Shown one piece after another: positions 26,803 through 34,914 of a DNA stretch of 64,000 bases. The first letter of the stretch is position 1. Each line of letters starts with the position of its first letter. The notes beneath the pieces are model-generated. The model did no database searches and had not been told where the DNA came from. It saw only the letters and a program-made list of their open reading frames with translations. This DNA comes from Burkholderiaceae bacterium (GTDB lineage: Bacteria; Pseudomonadota; Gammaproteobacteria; Burkholderiales; Burkholderiaceae), in NCBI GenBank assembly GCA_021166835.1, contig JAJPEN010000070.1, positions 46,513 to 110,512 on the forward strand. The letters run 5' to 3'. The position numbers and the translations under genes are program-made.

Positions 26803-27183
26803 ATGCTGAATCTGGCTCCCGTGACGACGATGCTCCCCGTCGCCGATCTCGATCGCGCGCGCCGCTTCTATGAGGACAAACTCGGCCTCGAGCCGCTGGG
26901 CCGCTCGCCCGACGGCGCGCTTCGTTATCGCTGCGCCAACGGAGTGCTCGCGCTGCTGCCGCGACCCGGTTCGCGCCCGGCCGAGCACACCGCGCTCAGC
27001 TTCGAGGTGAACGACATCGAGAAGGAACTGTCCGAGCTCGCGGCGCAGGGCGTCGTCTTCGAGGACTACGACCTGCCCGATCTACGCACCGTCGACCACG
27101 TCTGCGTGCTCGGCTCGGAGAAGGCCGCATGGTTTCGGGATTCCGAGGGCAACTACCTGTGCCTGCATCAGGAGCTGCACTGA
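26803..27183 (+). CDS. VOC superfamily (glyoxalase/bleomycin-resistance-like) protein
   Basis: 126 aa with two beta-alpha-beta-beta-beta modules: TTMLPVADLDRARRFYEDKLGLEP and a C-terminal half ending FRDSEGNYLCLHQELH. Potential metal ligands are the C-terminal His and Glu. Substrate unknown. GGAG is 8 bases before ATG 26803. Convergent with the AmpG-like gene 4 bases away. Confidence 0.85.
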   Translation: MLNLAPVTTMLPVADLDRARRFYEDKLGLEPLGRSPDGALRYRCANGVLALLPRPGSRPAEHTALSFEVNDIEKELSELAAQGVVFEDYDLPDLRTVDHVCVLGSEKAAWFRDSEGNYLCLHQELH

Positions 27184-27187
27184 CGCA

Positions 27188-28615
27188 TCATCGAGCGCGC
27201 GCCGCATCGAGCCTGCGCACGTCGCTGCGCAGCCAGCGCAGCAGCACGAGGCCGGGCAGCGCGGCGGTCACCGAGAACACGAAGAACGACGGCCAGCCGA
27301 AAGCGTCCACGTACACGCCCGACACCGGACCGACGTAGACCCGGCCGACGGCGGCGAGCGCCGACAGCAGCGCGTATTGCGCGGCCGAGAAACGCCGGTC
27401 GGTGAGCGCCATCAGGAACGCGACGAAGGCGGCGGTGCCCATGCCGCCGCACAAGTTCTCGAAGCCGATGGCCGCGGCCATCAGCGCATAGCTCTTCGGG
27501 GCGATCGACAGCAGCCAGTAGCCGAAGTTCGACACGGCCTGCAGCACGCCGAAGAGCATCAGCGATGCATACAGCGGCCTTTTCGCCAGCCACGCTCCGC
27601 CGGCGAGCGCGCCGACGATCGTCGCGGCCAGGCCGAGCACCTTGTTGACGGCGCCGACCTCGGTGGGCGTGAAGCCCGCGCCGCGCAACAGGAAGGTCGT
27701 CGACAGGCTGCCGGCGAAGGCGTCGCCGAGCTTGTAGAGCACGATCATCGCGAGCAGCGCGACGGCGCGATCGCGGCGAAAGAACGCGTCCCACGGCGCG
27801 AGGAACGACGGAAAGCCCGCCCGCCGCGCAGCATGCAATGCCGCGACGCAGGCGAGCACGAGCACCAGCGTGTCGGCGGCGAGCGAAGCGAAGCGGCCGG
27901 TGCCCAGCCAGTGCCACGGCGCCTGGCGCAGCAGCCAGAAGGTGGCGAAACCGGCGACCAGCATCGCGGCGAAGCCGACGAGTTCCGCGCGCACGTCGCT
28001 GGCGAGCGCCTCGGCCTTCGGCACTTTCGGCGCCCACACGGTGACCAGCGAGAGCAGCGCGAACAGCACGCCCATCACGCGGAACATGCCCGGCCAGCCG
28101 AGCCACTGGTCGGCGAGGATCATCGCCAGCCCTCCGGAGACGAGCATCGCGATCCGGTAGCCGAGCACCGAAACGGCCGCGCCCGCGCCGCGCTCCTCCT
28201 CGGGCAGCAGGTCGGTGCGGTACGCATCGAAGACGATGTCCTGCGACGCCGACAGGAACGCGATCGCCACCGCGCACGCACCCACCGTATAGACCGAAAC
28301 GCGCGGATCGAGCGTGGCCATCGCGAAGCACAGCGCGGCGAGCAGCAGCTGCGTGACGAAGAGCCAGCCGCGTCGCCGGCCGAGCAGCGGCGGCTCGAAG
28401 CGGTCGGCGAGCGGCGCCCAGACGAACTTGAAGGTGTAGGGCAGGCCGACGAGCGCGAAGAAGCCGATCGTCTTCACGTCGAGGCCTTCGACGGTGAGCC
28501 ACGCCTGCAGCGTCCCGGCCGACAGCGCGAGCGGCAGGCCGCTGGCGAAACCGAGCAGCAGCATCGCCGCAATGCGGCGATTGGCGAAAACCTGCACGAG
28601 AGGGCGCGGCGACAC
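27188..28615 (-). CDS. ampG: AmpG-family muropeptide MFS permease
   Basis: About 475 aa, 12-14 membrane segments. AmpG features: FASGLPLALSAGTLQAWLTVEGLDVKTIGFFALVGLPYTFKF at the N-terminus, SASQDIVFDAYRTDLL near 140, and ALTDRRFSAAQYALLSAL near 400. The family imports anhydromuropeptides for cell-wall recycling. GTG 28615 is the first plausible start; an internal GTG six codons later is possible. Confidence 0.85.
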   Translation of the reverse strand: MSPRPLVQVFANRRIAAMLLLGFASGLPLALSAGTLQAWLTVEGLDVKTIGFFALVGLPYTFKFVWAPLADRFEPPLLGRRRGWLFVTQLLLAALCFAMATLDPRVSVYTVGACAVAIAFLSASQDIVFDAYRTDLLPEEERGAGAAVSVLGYRIAMLVSGGLAMILADQWLGWPGMFRVMGVLFALLSLVTVWAPKVPKAEALASDVRAELVGFAAMLVAGFATFWLLRQAPWHWLGTGRFASLAADTLVLVLACVAALHAARRAGFPSFLAPWDAFFRRDRAVALLAMIVLYKLGDAFAGSLSTTFLLRGAGFTPTEVGAVNKVLGLAATIVGALAGGAWLAKRPLYASLMLFGVLQAVSNFGYWLLSIAPKSYALMAAAIGFENLCGGMGTAAFVAFLMALTDRRFSAAQYALLSALAAVGRVYVGPVSGVYVDAFGWPSFFVFSVTAALPGLVLLRWLRSDVRRLDAARAR

Positions 28616-28727
28616 GGCGCGGGAAGTGTACCCGCTGCAGGCTGCACGCAATACGATGGCGGTGCGACGGCTCGCGCCCGGCATTCCGCCGCGGCGACGA
28701 CGGGCCCGCACCACCGGAGGAGACGAC

Positions 28728-29456
28728 ATGGCGAATATCGTTCTGGTGCACGGCGCCTGGCACGGCGGCTGGTGCTGGCGCGACACGGCACGCGCGCTGC
28801 GCGCAGCGGGACACACGGTCGCCACGCCGACGCACACCGGCGTCGGCGAACGTGCGCATCAGTCGAGCGAAGCGATCACGCTCGAGACGCACATCCGCGA
28901 CGTGGTCGGCTGCATCGAAGCCGAAGAGCTCGACGAGATCGTGCTGTGCGGTCACTCGTACGGCGGCATGGTCGTCACCGGCGTGGCCGACCGCCTGCCC
29001 GGCCGCGTGCGAACGCTCGTCTATCTCGACGCCTTCGTTCCGAAGGACGGCGACTCGCTGAACGGCCTGCTCGACGTCGCGCTCGCGCCCGAGATCGCGG
29101 CGCAGTTCCTCGGCGCTTTCCGCGGCACCGCCGCTGCGTCGCACAGCGGACTGATGCAACCGATCCCGGCCGCGATGTTCAACATCGATGAGGCGAATCG
29201 CGGGTGGGTCGACCGGCGCTGCGTGCCGCAGGCGCTCGCCACCTTCGAGATGCCGCTGCTGCTGTCGGGCGGCGGTCTCGAGCACGTGAAGGAACGCGTC
29301 TACGTGCTCGCCGATGGCTGGGATCCGAGCCCGTTCCGCCATTTCGCCAAGCTGTACGACGGCGCCGAAGGCTGGCGCGTCGAGAGAATCGCCTGCAGCC
29401 ACGACGTGATGGTCGATCGGCCCGCGGAGCTGGCCGCGTTGCTCGGAAAGCTCTGA
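28728..29456 (+). CDS. Alpha/beta hydrolase (EstC-like esterase)
   Basis: 242 aa. Oxyanion-hole LVHGAWHGGWCW at 6-17, nucleophile elbow GHSYGG (Ser77), late catalytic His in CSHDVMVDRP. This pattern matches plant-type methylesterase/hydroxynitrile-lyase-like and bacterial pyrethroid-hydrolase-like esterases. GGAGGAG precedes the ATG by 6 bases. Substrate unknown. Confidence 0.87.
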   Translation: MANIVLVHGAWHGGWCWRDTARALRAAGHTVATPTHTGVGERAHQSSEAITLETHIRDVVGCIEAEELDEIVLCGHSYGGMVVTGVADRLPGRVRTLVYLDAFVPKDGDSLNGLLDVALAPEIAAQFLGAFRGTAAASHSGLMQPIPAAMFNIDEANRGWVDRRCVPQALATFEMPLLLSGGGLEHVKERVYVLADGWDPSPFRHFAKLYDGAEGWRVERIACSHDVMVDRPAELAALLGKL

Positions 29457-29525
29457 AGAAGCCGCTGGCCAGGGCCTGTGAACAGGCCCTGATCCGGCGC
29501 GCCGCCCCGCGCGCCGGCACTCGCA

Positions 29526-32090
29526 TCACGTCGGGTCGCTCATCCGCCGGTGCACCGTCACCGGCATCTCGACGACGGCCGATGCCGCCGGTCGCGCCAT
29601 CGCCTCGCGCTTCTCGCGCTTGAGACGTCGCTGGATGCGCACCGGGCACTTGCGGTCGTGGTGGTACAGCACCTGGCAGTGCAGGCAGCTGATGCACTCG
29701 TTCGGATTGATGTGCCCCTCCGGATGGATCGCCTCCACCGGGCACTCGTTGAAGCAGCGCATGCACGGGTTGCCGCACTCGCGATAGCGGCGCAGCCAGT
29801 CGAACATGCGCATGCGCCCCGGAATCGCCAGCGCCGCTCCCAGCGGACACAGGTAGCGGCAGAAGAAGCGCTCGACGAACAGCCCCGCCGCCAGCAGCGC
29901 CAGCGCGAAGGCCACGAACCACCACTCGCGCACGAAGCGCAGCACGATCGCCGTCTTGAACGGTTCGATCTCGGCCAGCCGCTCGGCCCAGATCAGCGAG
30001 CCGAGCGAGACGCCGAACAGCCCGAGGAACACGATGTACTTGATCGGCCACAGCCGCTCGTGCACTCCCCACGGGATCTTCAGCTGCGGCACGTTCAGCG
30101 CCTTCGCCGCGCGGTTGGTCAGCTCCTGCAGCGCGCCGAACGGGCACAGCCAGCCGCAGAACGGTCCGCGTCCCCAGAACAGCAGTCCTGCCGCCACCGC
30201 GCACCACAGGATGAAGATCAGCGGGTCGACGAGGAACGACTCCCACAGAAAGCCGGTGCGCAGCGAACTGGTGAACGTCAGCACGTTGACCACCGACAGC
30301 TGCGCCTGCGCGATCCAGCCCAGCCAGAACAGCGTCACCGCGAGGAACACGAGCCGGATGCGATCGAAGACCTTCTCGTGCGGAACGATCAGGTTCTGGA
30401 AGAAGAAGATGATCGTCAGAGCGCCGAGCATGAGCACCAGCACGGCGATCGCCGCGGCGCGGCTCTCCCAGATGCGACGCCACAGCGGAGCCTGGTCGGC
30501 TTCGTCCGCTGCCTCGGCCGCCGCTTCGCGAGCGGATGCGATTTCAGCGGACGGGGCGGAGCCGGTGACGGCGGGTTGGCCCGCGGATCCCGCGGCGGCA
30601 GGTTGGCCCGCGGAGCCCGTGACGGCAGGCTGGCCCCCTGATCCCGCAGGCACGGCGGCCGCCGATGCCGCCGGGCTCGAAGTCGCGCTCGAGCCTGCCG
30701 CCGCAGCCTCCGCCTGCGGTGGCGCAGACGCCGAAGCCGGCGCCGCCCGGGTGTACCGCTCGGGCAGCGTATACGGCAGCGAGAACGAGACGAAGGCCTG
30801 GTCGAGCGCGCCCGTCTGCCGCTGCACCAGCAACTGCAGACGCCACGGAGCGGCCGGGTCGAACTCCGCGCCTTCGGGCACCGCGAACACGCCGATCTCG
30901 CGCAGGTCGGGCGCATCGGGAGCGACGATCCGCCCGACGCGCAGATGATGACGATCCCAGAAGCGGATCGTCTCGACCCCCTGGACCAGGGCGATCCGGT
31001 CGAAGATGCCGCCGCGGAACCACGCCGATCCCTTGAAGGAATACTGTCCGCTGGCGGCGACGAGCACCGCCTGCTGTCCCGGGGCGAGCCGGCTCAGCAG
31101 GTCGGCGTATTCGCGCGGATCGAGCAGGCTGCGGGCGATCGCCGGCTGCGAAACCAGCGCGGCGTAGAGGTCGATGAACACGGCGTTCGGGTCGCCCGTC
31201 TGCGTGAGCTTCGCCGCATCGGCGTTTCCCGATTCCGCGAAGGCGCGAGTCACGTCGCCGACGGTGACGCGCAGATGCGCGATCGCGCCCTGCCTGCGCA
31301 GCGTCTTCCAGTCGGTGACGGCGCCTGCCTCGGGGTCGACCACGCGGGCGTTCGCGCGAGCGATCGGCGGCGCGCTCGCCGCTCGCCCCGCGGCGGCGCC
31401 GGAAGCCGCAGCGCCCGATGCAGTTGCCGAAGCCGCCGCGCCCGATGCGGTTGCCGAAGCCGCTGCGCCCGATGCGCCGGGCGCATTCGGCGCAGCCGCA
31501 GACGCCACCCCGGTGCCCAGTTGCAGCCGTCGTGCGACGCGATTCGCCGAGCGAACGACCGATTCGCCGAGAATCAACACCGTGGCCGTCGCGCCGCTGA
31601 CGATGTCGGCCTTCGGCGGACCGCTGCCCGCGGCGCGGGCACGCACCGGGTTGAAGCCGAGATAGGTATTCAACGACTGGACGATCCGCTTCTCGGGCAC
31701 GCCGACCATCAGGATCGGCTCGCTGTGCTGGACGATCTTCAGGCCGACGATCGTCCCGTCGTTGTCGAGCGCGACGACGACGTGGATCGGCTTGCTCGAA
31801 TAGCCGCGCGAGTCGACGAAATCCGAATTGAGCCAGGCGAAGCCGACGCGCTCGTTTCCGCGGAACACCGGCGCAACCGGCGGACTGCCCTGCACCGGAC
31901 CGAAACGGTCGGCGCCCGGGAACACGTCTGCCGCGCTCAGCCGGGCAAGGAACGAATCGAGCAGCGCCGGCCTGTTCTGCCCGAAAACCGGGCCGCAGGC
32001 AGCAGCGATCCAAAAGAGGGTCGCCCAAACAGCGAACGTGACGAGCCGCCGGCGATTCGGGCCTGGCACCGCAGCAACGTGGGGGGTCAT
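29526..32090 (-). CDS. nosR: NosR-type membrane flavo-iron-sulfur protein with repeat-expanded linkers
   Basis: 854 aa. N-terminal membrane/signal segment about 15-37; periplasmic FMN-binding domain with the ApbE target Thr168 in ADIVSGATAT; a large periplasmic region; membrane segments from about 547; CxxxCP motifs in FCGWLCPFGALQE and FCRYLCPLGAAL; two C-terminal 4Fe-4S sites (CGNPCMRCFNECPVEAIHP and CISCLHCQ...KCPV). NosR feeds electrons to nitrous oxide reductase and is needed for nosZ expression. It is longer than typical because of two Ala/Ser/Gly-rich stretches (about 196-240 and 447-535) made of nine-residue repeats. It follows the nosX/apbE-like gene; no nosZ is in the window. Confidence 0.9.
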   Translation of the reverse strand: MTPHVAAVPGPNRRRLVTFAVWATLFWIAAACGPVFGQNRPALLDSFLARLSAADVFPGADRFGPVQGSPPVAPVFRGNERVGFAWLNSDFVDSRGYSSKPIHVVVALDNDGTIVGLKIVQHSEPILMVGVPEKRIVQSLNTYLGFNPVRARAAGSGPPKADIVSGATATVLILGESVVRSANRVARRLQLGTGVASAAAPNAPGASGAAASATASGAAASATASGAAASGAAAGRAASAPPIARANARVVDPEAGAVTDWKTLRRQGAIAHLRVTVGDVTRAFAESGNADAAKLTQTGDPNAVFIDLYAALVSQPAIARSLLDPREYADLLSRLAPGQQAVLVAASGQYSFKGSAWFRGGIFDRIALVQGVETIRFWDRHHLRVGRIVAPDAPDLREIGVFAVPEGAEFDPAAPWRLQLLVQRQTGALDQAFVSFSLPYTLPERYTRAAPASASAPPQAEAAAAGSSATSSPAASAAAVPAGSGGQPAVTGSAGQPAAAGSAGQPAVTGSAPSAEIASAREAAAEAADEADQAPLWRRIWESRAAAIAVLVLMLGALTIIFFFQNLIVPHEKVFDRIRLVFLAVTLFWLGWIAQAQLSVVNVLTFTSSLRTGFLWESFLVDPLIFILWCAVAAGLLFWGRGPFCGWLCPFGALQELTNRAAKALNVPQLKIPWGVHERLWPIKYIVFLGLFGVSLGSLIWAERLAEIEPFKTAIVLRFVREWWFVAFALALLAAGLFVERFFCRYLCPLGAALAIPGRMRMFDWLRRYRECGNPCMRCFNECPVEAIHPEGHINPNECISCLHCQVLYHHDRKCPVRIQRRLKREKREAMARPAASAVVEMPVTVHRRMSDPT
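30559..30639. repeat. 27-bp tandem repeats inside nosR (GQPAVTGSA units)
   Basis: Three 27-bp units (30559-30585, 30586-30612, 30613-30639) with a partial fourth encode nine-residue Gly-Gln-Pro-Ala repeats in the linker just before the first core membrane segment of NosR. The period is a multiple of three, so unit gain or loss keeps the frame. Confidence 0.85.
31402..31482. repeat. 27-bp tandem repeats inside nosR (SATASGAAA units)
   Basis: Three 27-bp units (31402-31428, 31429-31455, 31456-31482) encode Ala/Ser-rich nine-residue repeats at residues about 203-230 of NosR, directly after the FMN-binding domain. It has the same period as the second repeat block but an unrelated unit sequence. 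Confidence 0.85.
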
Positions 32091-32144
32091 GAGAGCGCCG
32101 CCAGTATAAGTCGGCCCGGAACGCGTTCGGCGCACCGCCGGGAA

Positions 32145-33182
32145 TCAGGCGTCGGGCAGCGTTCCGAAGCTTCCATCGGCGAGCAGCAGCCATGCGCGCG
32201 CCGACGGATGGGCCGCGAGCAGCGCGGCGCCCCGCGCGGGCTCGACCACCGACAACGCGGTGGACAAGCCGTCGGCGATGGTCGCGCGCGGCGCCGCGAC
32301 GGAGACCTGCGCGTAGCGGTTCGCGCTTCGGCCGGTGTGCGGATCGAACAGATGATGCACGCGCGGATCGGCGCCGAAGCGCGTGCCGGCGCCGGCCGAG
32401 GTGGCGAGCGCGGCAACCTGCCCGGGGCCCTCGCCCATCGCCAGTTCGAAGAGGACGCGCGACGGCCGCTCGGGATCGACGACCGCTGCCGTCCACGCCC
32501 GCCCGTCGGCGCGCCGGCCGGCGGCGCGCGCTTCGCCCAGATCGATCGCCACGCCGACGAAGCCGTCATCGCGCAGCCGATCGGCGATGCGGTCGGTGAC
32601 GTAGCCCTGCGCGATGCCGTTCAGCGTGATCGCCATGCCGCGCCCGCCGAGCGCGATGCGCCGCGAACCGACGTCGATGCGACGATGGCCGACGCTGCGC
32701 AGCACGCGCGCGATCGCCTCGCTGCCCGGGCCCGCAGGGTCGGCTCCCGGCGAACGGAAATGCGCTTCGTACAGGCGATACAGCGGCTGGACCGTGGGAT
32801 CGAAGGCTCCGTCGCTCGCGCGCGCAAGGGCGAGCGACGCCGACAGCAGCTCGACCAGTTCGACGGGCGGATCGAGGAGTTCCGCCGTCTCGTTCAGGCG
32901 CGACAATGCGGAATCGGGACGGTACAGGCTGAAGATGCGCTCGAGCCGCTCGATCTCGTCGATGCACTGCCCGAGCACGCGCAGCGCGTGCGTGCGATCT
33001 TCGTGCACGAGCGTCATCGACGCCACCGCGCCGAGCGCGGTACCCTTCCAGACGACGGGATCCGGCACGCTGCCGGCGTCGGCCCGGCCGACGGGCAAGC
33101 CTGCGCAGGCAGCGGACGCGCCGACCACCGACAGGAAACGCCTGCGCGACACAGATAGCGGCGACAACCCTGGCCCGATCAT
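32145..33182 (-). CDS. nosX: ApbE-family FAD:protein FMN transferase (NosX-like)
   Basis: 345 aa. Twin-arginine-type leader SRRRFLSVVGASAACA places it in the periplasm. ApbE features: MTLVHEDRTHALRVLGQCIDEIERLERIFSLYRPDSALSRLN, TLNGIAQGYVTDRIADRL, and a metal-site-like AIDLGEARAAG. It would attach FMN to the Thr of the SGAT motif in NosR, whose gene follows 54 bases downstream. Start ATG 33182 lacks a clear SD. It is divergent from a ferritin-like gene with only 45 bases between starts. Confidence 0.83.
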   Translation of the reverse strand: MIGPGLSPLSVSRRRFLSVVGASAACAGLPVGRADAGSVPDPVVWKGTALGAVASMTLVHEDRTHALRVLGQCIDEIERLERIFSLYRPDSALSRLNETAELLDPPVELVELLSASLALARASDGAFDPTVQPLYRLYEAHFRSPGADPAGPGSEAIARVLRSVGHRRIDVGSRRIALGGRGMAITLNGIAQGYVTDRIADRLRDDGFVGVAIDLGEARAAGRRADGRAWTAAVVDPERPSRVLFELAMGEGPGQVAALATSAGAGTRFGADPRVHHLFDPHTGRSANRYAQVSVAAPRATIADGLSTALSVVEPARGAALLAAHPSARAWLLLADGSFGTLPDA

Positions 33183-33227
33183 GGAAAGCGGCGGCAGCGC
33201 AGTATACGCCCGCCCCGGAGAAGCCCC

Positions 33228-34184
33228 ATGCGTAAATCGCTGTTGCGCCACGATCCACGACTCGAATCGGTGTCGCTGGAAACGCTGATCGGCGTCGCGA
33301 CGGCGATCGAGCACGAGGCGATTCGCCGCTACGAGCAACTCGAACGGACGATGCGGCGTCGCGGCGAGATCGACACCGCCGACGCCTTCCGCAAGATGAT
33401 CGAGCAGGAGCGCGAGCACGCCGCAACCGTCGCGCGCTGGGCCGCGCAACTCGAGGTCGCGGTTGCCGATGCCGACGAGTTCCTATGGGCGCTGCCTTCG
33501 GAGCTTGCGGCGTCGTGGGATGAAATCGCCGGCAGCGCGCTGCTCACACCCTACCGGGCATTCGCGATCGCCGTGGAGAACGAACAGCGCGCGTTCTCGT
33601 TCTATGCGTATCTCGTGGCGCACGCCGCCGAACGCAGCGTCGCTGTCGAAGCCGAGCGGCTGGCCGCCGAGGAACTGGAACACGCGGCGCAATTTCGCCG
33701 CTGGCGGCGCGCGGCATACCACCGCGAGCGACGCCGCCTCGCGGCAGCAGCCGCGCCGGCCGTGCCTGCCGCGCCGCCCGCGCGCGCTGCCTCGGCCGAC
33801 GATCTGCGCCGCTTCGTCGAGCAGCGTCTCGCGGCCATCGCGTCCGAATACCGTTCGCTCGCCGATCGCCTGCGTGCCGCCGGAGACGCCGAGAGCGCGC
33901 AACTTCTCGACGCGTTCCGCGCGGCGAATCGCGGTGTCGGGTCGGCGGACGCCGAACGGCAGCCCGGCGCGGGTGACGAGATTCCGGCGGCCTCGGACGA
34001 TCCGGTGCACCTGCTGGTTGCCGCACAGAAGCCGCTCGAGGCGCTCGCCGAGGAACTCGAGCGCATGCTGCCCGTCACCCAGGACGACGCCATCGTCGTC
34101 GTCGAACGCGCATCGACCGATGCGGCCGGCTGGATCGCCCGGCTGTCGGCGCAGGTCGAGCGTCGCAGCACGTCCCACGCCTGA
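33228..34184 (+). CDS. Ferritin-like (erythrin-type) diiron protein
   Basis: 318 aa. The N-terminal half forms a four-helix ferritin-like domain with carboxylate/His ligands: AIEHEAIRRYEQLE (near 28), EQEREHAATVARW (near 58), AVENEQRAFSFY (near 112) and AAEELEHAAQFRRW (near 145). Residues about 170-195 are an Ala/Pro linker. The C-terminal half (DDLRRFVEQRLAAIASEYRSLAD ... DPVHLLVAAQKPLEALAEELERML) is predicted helical and unfamiliar. It is probably an oxidative or NO-stress protein; unproven. Confidence 0.75.
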   Translation: MRKSLLRHDPRLESVSLETLIGVATAIEHEAIRRYEQLERTMRRRGEIDTADAFRKMIEQEREHAATVARWAAQLEVAVADADEFLWALPSELAASWDEIAGSALLTPYRAFAIAVENEQRAFSFYAYLVAHAAERSVAVEAERLAAEELEHAAQFRRWRRAAYHRERRRLAAAAAPAVPAAPPARAASADDLRRFVEQRLAAIASEYRSLADRLRAAGDAESAQLLDAFRAANRGVGSADAERQPGAGDEIPAASDDPVHLLVAAQKPLEALAEELERMLPVTQDDAIVVVERASTDAAGWIARLSAQVERRSTSHA

Positions 34185-34289
34185 AACGGTCGGCGGGCGC
34201 GCCGAATGCTGGGTCGAACGCTGGCGACAGGCAGCGGCGCGCGCCGCGTCGTTCCCGTGCCGCCGCGAATCGAGAGGAGAAGCGCTGTC

Positions 34290-34898
34290 ATGCCCCACAA
34301 GAGCACCGCCCGCAGTTCGTCTGCCACCGGTTCCCCGCCCGCGTCGTCGGGCTCGTCCTCGCCTTTCGTCCAGGACGTCGAAGCGCTGCGCCGCCGCGCG
34401 CGCGAGAACATGGAATGCGGAGCGATCACCCAGAGTTACGGCGCCGACCGCCAGGCGGTGGTCGAGGTGCTCAACGCGGCGCTGGCCACCGAGATCGTCT
34501 GCGTGCTGCGCTACAAACGCCATTACTTCATGGCGCAGGGGATCGCATCGGAATCGGTCAAGACGGAGTTCCTCGAGCACGCGAACGAGGAACAGCAGCA
34601 CGCCGACCAGCTGTGCGAGCGCATCGTGCAACTGGGCGGCGAGCCCGATCTGAATCCGCAGACGCTGAGCGCGCGCAGCCACTCGCAATACGTCGAGGGC
34701 AGGAACCTGGTCGACATGATCCGCGAAGACCTGGTGGCCGAGCGGATCGCGATCGACAGCTATCGCGAAATCGTCCAGTGGCTCGCCGACCGGGACCCGA
34801 CCTCGCGGCGGGTGATGGAGGAGATCCTGGCGAAAGAAGAGGAACACGCCGAGGACCTCGGTTCGATGCTGCAGGGGATGGGCACGTCGGAACCGTAG
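34290..34898 (+). CDS. Bacterioferritin/DPS-like ferritin-fold protein
   Basis: 202 aa. Ser-rich N-terminus to about 25, then a ferritin-like domain: LNAALATEIVCVLRYKRHYF (ligand Glu), HANEEQQHADQLCERI (E..H), LVAERIAIDSYREIV, and EILAKEEEHAEDLGSML. The ligand set matches bacterioferritin-like di-iron proteins. AGGAG is about 12 bases before ATG 34290. Same direction as the preceding ferritin-like gene, 105 bases apart; convergent with the RND pump. Confidence 0.85.
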   Translation: MPHKSTARSSSATGSPPASSGSSSPFVQDVEALRRRARENMECGAITQSYGADRQAVVEVLNAALATEIVCVLRYKRHYFMAQGIASESVKTEFLEHANEEQQHADQLCERIVQLGGEPDLNPQTLSARSHSQYVEGRNLVDMIREDLVAERIAIDSYREIVQWLADRDPTSRRVMEEILAKEEEHAEDLGSMLQGMGTSEP

Positions 34899-34914
34899 CG
34901 CGCTCCCGCACCGA

